DNA from: Paracoccus aestuariivivens
Lineage (GTDB): Bacteria > Pseudomonadota > Alphaproteobacteria > Rhodobacterales > Rhodobacteraceae
Length of the DNA stretch: 64,000 bases
Reading direction: 5' to 3'
NCBI RefSeq assembly: GCF_009711225.1
Contig: NZ_WMIE01000006.1
Span: forward strand, 124,001 to 188,000
The stretch's first letter is position 1. Each line of letters starts with the position of its first letter. The position numbers were made by a program, and so were the translations under genes. The notes under the pieces were generated by a model that saw nothing but the letters and a program-made list of their open reading frames with translations, made no database searches and had not been told where the DNA came from. Below are positions 1 through 8,388 of this stretch, in pieces.

Positions 1-1
1 C

Positions 2-298
2 ATTCTGGCGATCTCGCTTTATCCGGTCCGGCTTGGCGTGGCTCTGGGGCTGCGCGATCTGCTGGGCGTCGATGCGCTTTGGCTGAGCTTCCCGATCGCG
101 ATGCTGTCCACCTTGCTGATGGCGAGTGTGCTGTACCTTCGGGGCGGCTGGCGGCGCAGTTCGGATCTGGCGCATCTGGACGCAAGCGATACCGCCGAAA
201 TAGCGCCCCTGATCTCGGTCACGACCGAGGCAGGGCCACCGAACAGCCCGCGCAATCCCGCGCTGCCGACCGCTGCGGAAACCCGTCCGGCCGAATGA
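2..298 (+). CDS. MATE-family efflux transporter, C-terminal part (5' end outside window)
   Basis: This reading frame is open from the window edge to the TGA at 296-298, so only about the last 98 residues are present. Two hydrophobic stretches can be seen, around ILAISLYPVRLGVALGL and WLSFPIAMLSTLLMASVLYL. They are followed by a basic RGGWRR segment and a polar, proline-rich tail. This matches the last transmembrane helices of MATE proteins, inner-membrane antiporters that export drugs or metabolites in exchange for sodium or protons. The family call rests on this short tail alone, so it is only moderately secure. The next gene starts 89 bases downstream and looks functionally unrelated. Confidence 0.55.
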   Translation: MLAISLYPVRLGVALGLRDLLGVDALWLSFPIAMLSTLLMASVLYLRGGWRRSSDLAHLDASDTAEIAPLISVTTEAGPPNSPRNPALPTAAETRPAE

Positions 299-387
299 TG
301 CTTTTGCCCTTGCCGCGATAAATTTCTCTTGCAGATCAGAGCCGGGCGGATACCCGATGGGCGGCGCACATCAATGAGAGGAAGTCC

Positions 388-1401
388 ATGAACGACCGCA
401 AGATCCGCTGGGGCGTGCTGTCCACCGCCAATATCGGCCTGACCAAGGTGATCCCCGCCATCATGAAATCGCCTCATTCCGAGGTGGTGGCGATTGCCTC
501 CAGAAGCGAGGCCACGGCCCGCGCGGCGGCGGACCGCTTGGGCATTCCCCGCGCCTACGGCTCGTACGAGGCCCTGATCGACGACCCGGAAATCGACGCG
601 ATCTACAACCCCCTGCCGAACCATCTGCATGTGCCGCTGACCTTGGCGGCCAATGCGGCGGGCAAGCATGTCCTGTGCGAAAAGCCCATCGCAATCACCG
701 CGGACGAGGCCGCGCAACTGCGCGCGGCGCGCAAGGACCGTCTGATCCTTGAAGCGTTCATGGTGCGCTTCCACCGCCAATGGCAGCGGGCGTCCGAAAT
801 CGTCGCCTCGGGCGAGTTGGGCGAGGTCCGTCTGATCCGCGCGCTGTTCACCTATTTCAACGCCGATCCCGCCAATGTGCGCAATCAGGCCGGTATCGGC
901 GGTGGCGGCATTCTGGATATCGGCTGCTATCCGGTCACGGCGGGGCGCTATTTCTTCGATGCCGAGCCGGTGCGCGTCGTGGCAATGGTCGAACGCGATC
1001 CCGATTTCGGCACCGACCGTATGGCCAGCGCCATCGCCGATTTCGGTCAGGCCCGTCAGCTGGTCTTCAGCGTCTCGACCCAGCTTGTCCGCGCCCAGTC
1101 GCTGGAAATCGTCGGCACCAAGGGTCGGGTCGAGATCCTGATCCCCTTCAACCCCGCCGCAGATGCCTCGACCGCGATCCTTGTCGATCATGGCGAAGCG
1201 CCCGACGGATCGCTTTCCCGTCGCGAGATCATGCCGCCCTCGGATCAATATGCCGACATGGCCGAAGCCTTCGCGCTTGCGGCTTTGGGGCAGGACGCTT
1301 TGCCTTGGGGCGTCGAGGACGCGATCCGCTCGATGCGGGTGCTGGATGCGCTGCGCGAAAGCGAAGTCACCGACGGCTGGGTCAAGGTGGTCGCCGATTG
1401 A
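388..1401 (+). CDS. Gfo/Idh/MocA oxidoreductase, possible NADP D-xylose 1-dehydrogenase
   Basis: The 337-residue protein has the two-domain Gfo/Idh/MocA architecture. An N-terminal Rossmann fold carries GVLSTANIG at about residues 9-17, followed by the family EKP motif in HVLCEKP near residue 99. A C-terminal alpha/beta domain contains GGGILDIGCYPV, the usual active-site segment. These cytosolic enzymes oxidise or reduce sugars with NAD(P). The LSTANIG start and the xyloside neighbours (GH43 at 5755, sugar ABC importer) resemble bacterial NADP-dependent xylose or glucose-fructose dehydrogenases, so xylose oxidation is a reasonable guess. The start is supported by the upstream GAGAGGAAG ribosome site. 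The lacI gene follows after about 95 bases. Confidence 0.8.
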   Translation: MNDRKIRWGVLSTANIGLTKVIPAIMKSPHSEVVAIASRSEATARAAADRLGIPRAYGSYEALIDDPEIDAIYNPLPNHLHVPLTLAANAAGKHVLCEKPIAITADEAAQLRAARKDRLILEAFMVRFHRQWQRASEIVASGELGEVRLIRALFTYFNADPANVRNQAGIGGGGILDIGCYPVTAGRYFFDAEPVRVVAMVERDPDFGTDRMASAIADFGQARQLVFSVSTQLVRAQSLEIVGTKGRVEILIPFNPAADASTAILVDHGEAPDGSLSRREIMPPSDQYADMAEAFALAALGQDALPWGVEDAIRSMRVLDALRESEVTDGWVKVVAD

Positions 1402-1458
1402 CCGCCATCCCGCGCATCCGCCGATCTGTTCCGGCAAAACGGTTTGATGTGACAAGAG

Positions 1459-1478
1459 TTTGAGTTACGGTGCTCAAA
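1459..1478. promoter_or_regulatory. Operator-like palindrome upstream of lacI
   Basis: TTTGAG and CTCAAA face each other across eight bases, giving a 20-bp dyad that ends 18 bases before the chosen lacI start. The size and place fit autoregulation by the LacI protein or another dimeric regulator. It does not resemble the dyad at 2602-2621, so it may belong to a different protein. The arms are short and chance is possible. Confidence 0.35.
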
Positions 1479-1496
1479 AAATTGCGGAGGTTCGAA

Positions 1497-2564
1497 GTGA
1501 CGCGAGAGTTGGGCGGCGGCCGGACAGCGAGTGGTGTGGTCGGGCGACCGACCGTGCATGACGTCGCGCGCGAGGCAGGGGTCAGTCTGGCGACCGTGGA
1601 CCGCGTCCTGAACGAACGTCCGGGGGTGCGCAAGGTGACCGCCCAGCGGGTCGCCGACGCGATGGAGCGGCTTGGCTACCAGCGCGACATGGCGGCGGCC
1701 AACCTGTCTAAACGCCGCCATTACCGGCTGGTCTTCATTCTGGCCGCCGGAACGAACAGCTTCATGCATATGCTGCGCGATGCGGTGTCGGGAACGGCCT
1801 CGTTCACCAGCGCGGACCGGATCGAACTGGAGACGATCCTTGTGCCGCCCTTTGACGGGCCCGCGCTGGCCGCGGCGCTTGACCGGCTGGACACCAGCCG
1901 TATCGAGGGCGTGGCCATGGTGGCGACCGACGCGCCGGAAGTGCGCGACGCCATCGCCCGACTGGTAGCCAAGGGCATCCATGTGCTGACGCTGGTATCG
2001 GATGCGCCAACATCGAAGCGCGCCAAATTTGTTGGCGTTGACAACGTGGTAGCTGGCCGGACCGCCGCCGGTCTGCTGGGCAGGTGCTGCCCGCTTCCGG
2101 GCCGGATCGCGATCGTCATGGGCTCGTCGCTGCTGCGTGACCATGTCGAACGCAGGCTGGGATTCGAGACCGTCATCGCCCGCGAATATCCCCATCTGAC
2201 CTGCCTCTCGCCCATCGAGGGCCGCGACGATTCCGAAACCGTGGCGCGGCTTCTGTCCGCCCGACTGGCCGCCGATCCCGAAATCGTCGGCATCTACAGC
2301 CTTGGTGCCGGAAACGGCGGCATCGTTCAGGCGCTCCGGCAAAGACAGGGGCAACGGCGCATTTCGGTCGTCGTCCACGAGCTGACCCGCTCGGCCAGAA
2401 CGGCATTGATCGACGGCACCTTTGATGCGGTCATCAATCAGGACGCCGGCCACGAGGTGCGCAGTGCCGTCCGGATCCTGAAATCCCTGATCGACGGTCG
2501 CCCGACATTCGATGCGCAGGAAAAGATCAGCATCGACATCTTCATGCGCGACAACCTGCCGTAA
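1497..2564 (+). CDS. LacI-family transcriptional regulator of the xyloside cluster
   Basis: This is a 355-residue DNA-binding repressor-type protein. The N-terminal LacI helix-turn-helix reads VHDVAREAGVSLATVDRVLN, followed by a periplasmic-binding-protein-like ligand domain (FILAAGTNSFM to FDAVINQDAGHEV) that should sense a sugar. I chose the GTG at 1497 because GGAGG sits at 1486-1490, six bases upstream. An in-frame GTG at 1470 would add nine residues without such a site. It lies directly before the ABC importer operon, and a good 20-bp dyad (2602-2621) sits in the importer promoter. It is clearly paralogous to the LacI protein at 52848-53855, with the same recognition-helix region and AGTNSFM motif. 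Confidence 0.88.
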   Translation: MTRELGGGRTASGVVGRPTVHDVAREAGVSLATVDRVLNERPGVRKVTAQRVADAMERLGYQRDMAAANLSKRRHYRLVFILAAGTNSFMHMLRDAVSGTASFTSADRIELETILVPPFDGPALAAALDRLDTSRIEGVAMVATDAPEVRDAIARLVAKGIHVLTLVSDAPTSKRAKFVGVDNVVAGRTAAGLLGRCCPLPGRIAIVMGSSLLRDHVERRLGFETVIAREYPHLTCLSPIEGRDDSETVARLLSARLAADPEIVGIYSLGAGNGGIVQALRQRQGQRRISVVVHELTRSARTALIDGTFDAVINQDAGHEVRSAVRILKSLIDGRPTFDAQEKISIDIFMRDNLP

Positions 2565-2601
2565 TTCCCGCCTCCCAAAATGGGGATTGTCCGAATCAAA
2601 A

Positions 2602-2621
2602 TCTGATGTACGTTCATCAGA
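2602..2621. promoter_or_regulatory. Predicted LacI operator in the sugar importer promoter
   Basis: TCTGATGTACGTTCATCAGA is a 20-bp dyad with a single mismatched pair and a central CG, the classic form of a LacI-family operator. It lies between lacI (ends 2564) and the binding-protein gene (starts 2665), 43 bases before that start. The likely ligand is the neighbouring LacI protein. Binding is inferred. Confidence 0.65.
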
Positions 2622-2664
2622 ATGGAGCAAGCCCGGTCAGACCGACGCTTGATGGGAGGAAAAA

Positions 2665-3912
2665 ATGAAAGCCATTCTTGGTGCGGCGGCGCTTTGCGCA
2701 TTTGCCGCAGTGGCGGCGCATGCCGAAACTTCAGTGAAACTTCTGCGTCCGGAATCGAACAGCCCCGGCCTGAAGCAGTTCTATGCGGATGTGATCGCGG
2801 AATATGAAGCCGCCCATCCCGACGTCGATGTCGAGATCGAATTCTTCGCCTCGGAAGCCTACAAGACCAAGCTGCCGACCATGCTGCAATCGGATGCGCG
2901 GCCCGACCTGATCTACAGCTGGGCGGGCCTGACCCTTGCCGATCAGGTCAAGGCCGGTCTGGTGCAGGACATCTCGGGATCGCTCGACAAGGAATATCTC
3001 GACAGCTTCACCCCCGGCGCAAGGGCAGCTTTCAGCAACGGCGATGCCGTCTACGGCCTGCCCATGGAAGCCCGCCTTGTGGTTTTCTTCGCCAATCAGG
3101 AACTGACGGACAAGGCCGGTCTCGATCTGGCCGCGATCAAGACATGGGACGACTTCCTGGCTGCGGTCGGCAAGCTCAAGGGTGCGGGCATCACGCCGCT
3201 GGTGTCGGGCGGCAAGGACAAATGGCCGCTGCATTTCTACTACAGCTATCTGGCGCTGCGTGAAGGCGGCCCCCAAGGCATCCGCGCGGCGATGGATGAC
3301 GATGGCGACGGGTTCAACTCTGCGGCGTTTGTCGGTGCGGGCGAACGCTTCAAGCAACTGGTCGATCTGGACCCGTTCCAGCCGGGCGTGCTGAGCACCG
3401 CGGCCGATCAGGGCAATACCATGTTCGCCGAGGGCAAGGGCGCGTTCATGCTGATGGGCGACTGGGCCTATACCCAGACCATCGGGGTCGAGCAGGGCAA
3501 CCTGCTGGATGGCAGCCTGAAAATCCTGCCCTTCCCCGCGCTGGGGGCAAGCGGTGGCGACGATGCGGCAACGCTGGGCGGCGTGAACGGTTTCGCCGTG
3601 ACCACCGGTGCCCCGCCCGAGGCGCTCGATTTCCTGAAATTCCTTGTCAATGCCGAGCACCAGCGCGAAGGCGCCCGCCGCGCCCTGTTCGTGCCGGTCA
3701 TCGCGGGCACGGGGGATGCGATCGAGGTTCCCTTCACGCAGGAAATCAACGCGATGCTAGAAGCCTCGCCCAGCCACCAGATTTTCCTTGACCAGTTCCT
3801 TGGCGCATCGGTTGGCGGCACGATCAACGACATCTCGGCCGATCTGGTCTCGGGCGACGTGACCCCGACCGAGGCCGCCGAGCGCATCCAGGAAGCCTGG
3901 GAGTTCCGCTAG
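2665..3912 (+). CDS. Carbohydrate ABC transporter, periplasmic substrate-binding protein
   Basis: This 415-residue protein starts with a clear Sec signal peptide (MKAILGAAALCAFAAVAAHA, cleaved before ET). The mature part is a family-1 extracellular solute-binding protein. It has the usual YEAAHPDVDVEIEF strand, the DLIYSWAG segment and a MLMGDWAY region lining the sugar site. It captures a sugar in the periplasm for the permeases encoded at 3995 and 4918 and the ATPase at 7378. The GH43 enzyme and dehydrogenases nearby suggest xylosides or xylo-oligosaccharides, but the ligand cannot be read from sequence. A GGGAGG ribosome site precedes the start, and a stem-loop follows the gene at 3932-3952. 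Confidence 0.9.
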   Translation: MKAILGAAALCAFAAVAAHAETSVKLLRPESNSPGLKQFYADVIAEYEAAHPDVDVEIEFFASEAYKTKLPTMLQSDARPDLIYSWAGLTLADQVKAGLVQDISGSLDKEYLDSFTPGARAAFSNGDAVYGLPMEARLVVFFANQELTDKAGLDLAAIKTWDDFLAAVGKLKGAGITPLVSGGKDKWPLHFYYSYLALREGGPQGIRAAMDDDGDGFNSAAFVGAGERFKQLVDLDPFQPGVLSTAADQGNTMFAEGKGAFMLMGDWAYTQTIGVEQGNLLDGSLKILPFPALGASGGDDAATLGGVNGFAVTTGAPPEALDFLKFLVNAEHQREGARRALFVPVIAGTGDAIEVPFTQEINAMLEASPSHQIFLDQFLGASVGGTINDISADLVSGDVTPTEAAERIQEAWEFR

Positions 3913-3931
3913 GTTCCCGCGAAACACGGTC

Positions 3932-3952
3932 GCGCCACCGTCAGGGTGGCGC
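3932..3952 (+). terminator. Intercistronic stem-loop after the binding-protein gene
   Basis: GCGCCACC pairs with GGTGGCGC around a five-base loop, with no T tract after it. Hairpins between a binding-protein gene and its permease genes commonly stabilise or attenuate the transcript, so that more binding protein is made than permease. That role is inferred here. Confidence 0.55.
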
Positions 3953-3994
3953 AACCCGACCTGTCGTTTCCAGAAAAAAGAGGCACGTGCCACC

Positions 3995-4921
3995 ATGGCT
4001 GCCGTAAACACCCATGCGGAGAGCTCCTCCGCAATCGACAAGCCACGTCGAAAATCCATGAACGGGCGGGTTGCCGCGGCGCTTGTGCTGCTGCCTCCGG
4101 CATTGGTGCTGTTCACGCTGTTCGTCATCTATCCGCTGGCCGGTTCCGGCATCTACGCCTTCTATGACTGGAACGGCTACGGCACTCCGACCGACTTTGT
4201 CGGCCTGCAGAATTTCGAGCGCATGATGGGCCATGCGGTGTTCCAGCAAGCGGTCATGAACTCGCTCAAGGTGATCGCGGTCTCGCTTCTGGTGCAGCTG
4301 CCTCTGGCACTGGTTCTGGCGCTGATGATCTATCGCCGCACCCCCGAGAACACGATTTTCCGTCTGGTCTTCTTCCTGCCCTACATCCTTGCCGAGATCG
4401 CCGCCGGTCTGATCTGGAGCTTCATCATGGATGGAAACTTCGGGGTGGTCGCCGACATCACGCGCGCCCTTGGCATTGATCCGTATTTCATCACCTCGGA
4501 CCGCAGCTGGGCCTTCACCGCCGTGCTGGTCGTCATCGTCTGGAAATATTTCGGCTTCCACATGATGATCTATATCGCCGCACTTCAGGGCGTCCCCAAG
4601 GACATGATCGAGGCCGCGCGGATCGAAGGGGCCAGCCGCCTTGGCGTGGTGCGCTATGTCCAGATCCCGATGATCAAACCCGCCATCGTCGTCTCGGTCT
4701 TCTTCTCGGTGATCGGCGCGTTGCAGGTGTTCGACGTGGTCATCCCGCTGACGAATGGCGGTCCGGCAAACTCCAGCCACACCATCGTCACCTATCTTTA
4801 CACCTTCGGTCTGGCGCGACTGAAAATCGGCTACGGCTCGGCCATCGGCGTGGTGCTGTTCATCACCGCTGTGCTGGTCGCGGTCTTCTATCAGCGCCTG
4901 TTCATGAGGAAGCCCGCATGA
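3995..4921 (+). CDS. Carbohydrate ABC transporter permease, MalF/UgpA type
   Basis: This 308-residue inner-membrane protein has about six transmembrane helices, starting with AALVLLPPALVLFTLFVIYPLAG near residue 30. The cytoplasmic EAA loop reads EAARIEGASRLGVVRYVQIPMIKP at about residues 206-229; it docks onto the ATPase. It pairs with the permease at 4918, whose ATG overlaps this gene's stop as ATGA. The start at 3995 leaves a hydrophilic 27-residue N-terminus. An internal ATG at 4058 would also give an intact protein. Substrate specificity follows the binding protein, probably a xyloside or related sugar. Confidence 0.9.
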   Translation: MAAVNTHAESSSAIDKPRRKSMNGRVAAALVLLPPALVLFTLFVIYPLAGSGIYAFYDWNGYGTPTDFVGLQNFERMMGHAVFQQAVMNSLKVIAVSLLVQLPLALVLALMIYRRTPENTIFRLVFFLPYILAEIAAGLIWSFIMDGNFGVVADITRALGIDPYFITSDRSWAFTAVLVVIVWKYFGFHMMIYIAALQGVPKDMIEAARIEGASRLGVVRYVQIPMIKPAIVVSVFFSVIGALQVFDVVIPLTNGGPANSSHTIVTYLYTFGLARLKIGYGSAIGVVLFITAVLVAVFYQRLFMRKPA

Positions 4922-5748
4922 CCCGCTCCAACCTCATCCGCGAGATCTTCCGCATCGGCCTGCTGTGCATCGTGGCGACCTTTGTTCTGGGTCCGCTGCT
5001 GGCAACCGTGCTTGGCGGGTTCAAGTCGAACGCGGAGGTCCAGACCAGCGCGCTGAGCCTGCCCCAGACATGGCGGCTGGACATCTATGCCGACATCCTG
5101 AGCGATCCGGGTTTCTGGCGCTATCTGGGCAATTCTCTGGTCATCTCGATTACGACCGTAGCCCTGACATTGCTGGTCGGAGCAGCCGCCGCCTATGTCT
5201 TTGCCCAGATCCGCTTCCTTGGGTCGAAGATGCTGTTCTCATATCTGTCGCTGGGGCTGATGTTCCCCTTTGCCACCGCGATCCTGCCGCTTTTCGTGCA
5301 GGTGCGCGATCTGGGACTGCTCGATACCTATTGGGGCGTCATCCTGCCGCAGACCGCCTTCGGCCTGTCGCTGGCGATCCTGCTGTTCCGCACCTTCTTC
5401 AGCGAATTGCCCAAAGAACTGTTCGAGGCGGCCTATGTCGAGGGCTGCGGCTATATCCGCTTTTTCTGGCAATTCACCCTGCCGCTCTCGACGCCGATCT
5501 TGGCGACCGTCGGGGTCTTCGTCTTCGTGCAAAGCTGGAACAACTTCCTGCTGCCGCTGGTCATGCTGAACTCGCGCGAGGCGTTCACCTGGCCCTTGGG
5601 CATGATGCAATATCGCGGCGAGTTTGCGGTCGAATGGAACCGCACCCTTGCCTTCGTCACCCTCACCATCCTGCCGGCCGTGGTCTTTTTCATCGCCGCG
5701 CAGAAATACATCGTCGCCGGCCTGACCGGTGGCGCAGTCAAAGGCTGA
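4918..5748 (+). CDS. Carbohydrate ABC transporter permease, MalG/UgpE type
   Basis: The 276-residue protein has six predicted membrane helices, beginning with IGLLCIVATFVLGPLLATVLGG. The EAA-type loop EAAYVEGCGYIRFFWQFTLPLS lies near residues 172-193. It forms the heterodimeric membrane channel with the 3995-4921 product. Translation is probably coupled, because its ATG overlaps the previous stop codon by four bases. The next gene, the GH43 enzyme, begins seven bases after the stop, so uptake and hydrolysis belong to one transcript. Confidence 0.9.
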   Translation: MTRSNLIREIFRIGLLCIVATFVLGPLLATVLGGFKSNAEVQTSALSLPQTWRLDIYADILSDPGFWRYLGNSLVISITTVALTLLVGAAAAYVFAQIRFLGSKMLFSYLSLGLMFPFATAILPLFVQVRDLGLLDTYWGVILPQTAFGLSLAILLFRTFFSELPKELFEAAYVEGCGYIRFFWQFTLPLSTPILATVGVFVFVQSWNNFLLPLVMLNSREAFTWPLGMMQYRGEFAVEWNRTLAFVTLTILPAVVFFIAAQKYIVAGLTGGAVKG

Positions 5749-5754
5749 TCCCTC

Positions 5755-7365
5755 ATGAATGCCATGATCCAGAACCCGATCCTTCGGGGCTTCAATCCTG
5801 ACCCCTCGATCATCCGCGTGGGCGACGACTATTACATCGCCACCTCGACCTTCGAATGGTTCCCCGGCGTGCAGATCCACCACTCGCGCGATCTGCAGAA
5901 CTGGCGGCTGCTGAACCGCCCGCTGAACCGCGCGTCGCAACTGGACATGCGCGGGGCCGAAGAATCCGGCGGGGTCTGGGCGCCCTGCCTGACCCATGCG
6001 GACGGCAAGTTCTGGCTGATCTTCTCGGACCTCAAGCGCCGCACGGGCGGGTTCAAGGACAGCCGCAACTATCTGGTCACGGCCGACAATATCGAAGGCC
6101 CGTGGTCGGACCCGATCTATCTGAATTCCTCGGGTTTTGATCCGTCGCTGTTCCATGACGATGACGGGCGCAAATACCTGCTGAACATGGTCTGGAACCA
6201 CCGCAATCAGGAAAAGGGCGGCAAGTTCGGCGGCATCCTGTTGCAGGAATATTCGGTCGAGGAACAGCGTCTGGTCGGGCCGGTCACCAATATCTATCGC
6301 GGTACCGACCTGAAGCTGACCGAGGGGCCGCATCTTTACAAGCGCGACGGCTGGTACTGGCTGCTGACCGCCGAGGGCGGCACCGAATACAACCACGCCG
6401 TCACCATGGCGCGGTCGCGCGATCTGCTGGGTCCGTACGAAACCGACCCGATGAAGCACATGCTGACCTCGAAGGACGCGCCGGACGCACCCCTGCAACG
6501 CGCCGGCCATGCCGATATCGTCGAGACCCAGAACGGCGAATTCTACATGGTGCATCTGTGCTCGCGGCCGCTGACCGGATTGAAACGCTCGGTCTGCGGA
6601 CGCGAAACGGCGATCCAGAAGATCATCTGGGAAACGGGCGAGTTCCCGCGTCTGGCCCATGGCGGCAATGTCCCCGCCGCCGAAGTCGCCGCCCCCGATC
6701 TGCCCGCGCAGGTCTGGAACGAGCCGCAGCGCAGCTTCGACTTCGCGCCCGGCCCCCTGCCCCAGCCGCTGCAATGGCTGCGCACCCCCGAGGCCGAGCG
6801 CATCTTCTCGCTCGATGCGCGTCCCGGCTGGCTGCGGATCTTTGGCCGTGAATCCCCCGGCAACCGTTTCGAACATGCCGTGGTGATGCACCGCCAGACC
6901 GAATGGTCCTATGACGCCGAAACCGAGGTCGAGTTCGCGCCGCAGGGCTATCTGCAGATGGCGGGCCTGCTGTGCTACTATAACGCCTATCTGTTCCACT
7001 ATCTGGCGATCACCGCGACCGAGGACGGCGCGCGCGAATTGATCGTGATGTCGGTCAAGGGCGATTATCCTATTGGGGCCGTCGATTATCCCCTGACCCG
7101 ACCGATCCCGCTGCCCGCGACGGGCGCGATCCGGCTGGGCGTTTCCGTCGAACGCGACGCGCTGCGCTTCCGCTATGCGCTGCCGGACGGCGATTGGCAG
7201 GATGTGGGGCTGGTCCTTGACGCCTCGCTGCTGGCCGACGAGGCGGCGGGCAATGCCTGCGGCAGCCATACCGGCGCATTTGTCGGCATGTGCGCGCATG
7301 ACATCGCCGGAACCGCGACTCCGGCCGATTTTTCCCATTTCCGCTACACGCCGCGACCGGCTTGA
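5755..7365 (+). CDS. Glycoside hydrolase family 43, beta-xylosidase-like
   Basis: The 536-residue protein has a five-bladed propeller GH43 catalytic domain (residues about 5-310) and a C-terminal beta-sandwich (about 330-530), the usual layout of GH43 subfamily 11 beta-xylosidases. The catalytic residues can be read: base Asp16 in NPDPS, pKa-modulating Asp129 in GFDPS and acid Glu190 in LTEGPH. It has no signal peptide, so it should act in the cytoplasm on imported xylo-oligosaccharides or xylosides, releasing xylose with inversion. It sits between the permease and ATPase genes of the importer. Arabinofuranosidase activity is an alternative, since GH43 mixes both. Confidence 0.88.
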   Translation: MNAMIQNPILRGFNPDPSIIRVGDDYYIATSTFEWFPGVQIHHSRDLQNWRLLNRPLNRASQLDMRGAEESGGVWAPCLTHADGKFWLIFSDLKRRTGGFKDSRNYLVTADNIEGPWSDPIYLNSSGFDPSLFHDDDGRKYLLNMVWNHRNQEKGGKFGGILLQEYSVEEQRLVGPVTNIYRGTDLKLTEGPHLYKRDGWYWLLTAEGGTEYNHAVTMARSRDLLGPYETDPMKHMLTSKDAPDAPLQRAGHADIVETQNGEFYMVHLCSRPLTGLKRSVCGRETAIQKIIWETGEFPRLAHGGNVPAAEVAAPDLPAQVWNEPQRSFDFAPGPLPQPLQWLRTPEAERIFSLDARPGWLRIFGRESPGNRFEHAVVMHRQTEWSYDAETEVEFAPQGYLQMAGLLCYYNAYLFHYLAITATEDGARELIVMSVKGDYPIGAVDYPLTRPIPLPATGAIRLGVSVERDALRFRYALPDGDWQDVGLVLDASLLADEAAGNACGSHTGAFVGMCAHDIAGTATPADFSHFRYTPRPA

Positions 7366-7377
7366 CAGGAGGCCAGC

Positions 7378-8388
7378 ATGGCAGAAGTCAGACTTGACGA
7401 CATTTCCAAAAGCTTCGGAGCCCTGACGGTCATCCCGAAGCTGAACCTGCTGATCCCCGACGGCTCGTTCACCGTTCTGGTCGGCCCCTCGGGCTGCGGA
7501 AAATCCACGCTGCTGCGCCTGATCGCGGGGCTGGAAACCCCGACCGATGGCCGCGTCCTGATCGGCGGGCGCAATGTCACCAACGAGGAACCCTCGCAGC
7601 GCGAGATCTCGATGGTGTTCCAGTCCTATGCGCTGTTCCCGCATATGACGGTCGCGCAGAATATCGACTTCGGCCTGCGCTTGCAGAAGATGCCGAAACC
7701 CGAGCGCGACGAGCGCGTGGCCCGTGCCGCGAAGATCCTTGCGCTGGAAAATTATCTGGAACGCAAGCCCTCGCAATTGTCGGGCGGCCAGCGCCAGCGG
7801 GTCGCCATCGGGCGCTCGATCGTGCGCAATCCCAAGGTTTTCCTGCTGGACGAGCCGCTGTCGAACCTTGACGCGGCGCTGCGTGGCCAGATGCGGGTCG
7901 AACTGGCGCAACTGCACCGCTCGCTGGGATCGACGATGATCTATGTGACGCATGATCAGGTCGAGGCGATGACGCTGGCAGACCAGATCGTGGTGATGAA
8001 TGGCGGCAGGATCGAACAGGTCGGCGCGCCGATGGAGCTTTACGACAACCCCGCGACCGAATTCGTCGCGGCCTTCATCGGCTCGCCCAAGATGAACCTG
8101 CTGCCGGGCCGCGCGATCGGGCGTCAGGACGTCCACACCGCAGGTATCCGTCCCGAACATATCCGCGTCGATGGCACCAGCGGCACATGGCAGGCCCGCA
8201 CCGAGGTCGTCGAAACCCTTGGCGCGGACACCATCGCCTATATGAGCGCCGAAGGTATCGACAGCATCACCGTCCGGCTGCCCGGACATATGCGGCTGCA
8301 AGTGGGCGACAAGCTGTTCCTGACGCCCGAGCCCGCCAATCTGCATCTTTACGACGAACGTGGTCAGCGCATGGAGGCCCGCGCATGA
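7378..8388 (+). CDS. Sugar ABC transporter ATP-binding protein, UgpC/MsmK type
   Basis: This 336-residue ATPase powers the importer formed by the 3995 and 4918 permeases. Walker A is GPSGCGKST (residues 36-44), the signature LSGGQ lies at 134-138, and Walker B FLLDEP at 155-160. The C-terminal third is the regulatory OB-like (TOBE) domain of the CUT1 family, including the AAFIGSPKMNLLPG segment. An AGGAGG-like site precedes the start. The stop overlaps the next gene's ATG. ATPases of this type may serve more than one importer. Confidence 0.92.
   Translation: MAEVRLDDISKSFGALTVIPKLNLLIPDGSFTVLVGPSGCGKSTLLRLIAGLETPTDGRVLIGGRNVTNEEPSQREISMVFQSYALFPHMTVAQNIDFGLRLQKMPKPERDERVARAAKILALENYLERKPSQLSGGQRQRVAIGRSIVRNPKVFLLDEPLSNLDAALRGQMRVELAQLHRSLGSTMIYVTHDQVEAMTLADQIVVMNGGRIEQVGAPMELYDNPATEFVAAFIGSPKMNLLPGRAIGRQDVHTAGIRPEHIRVDGTSGTWQARTEVVETLGADTIAYMSAEGIDSITVRLPGHMRLQVGDKLFLTPEPANLHLYDERGQRMEARA

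Noticed and set aside
5239..8346. Very long open frame on the minus strand across the GH43 and ATPase genes
   Set aside because: It is antisense to genes with clear catalytic motifs, has no recognisable domain and low-complexity composition, as expected for shadow frames in GC-rich DNA. The same reasoning removed other long antisense frames.
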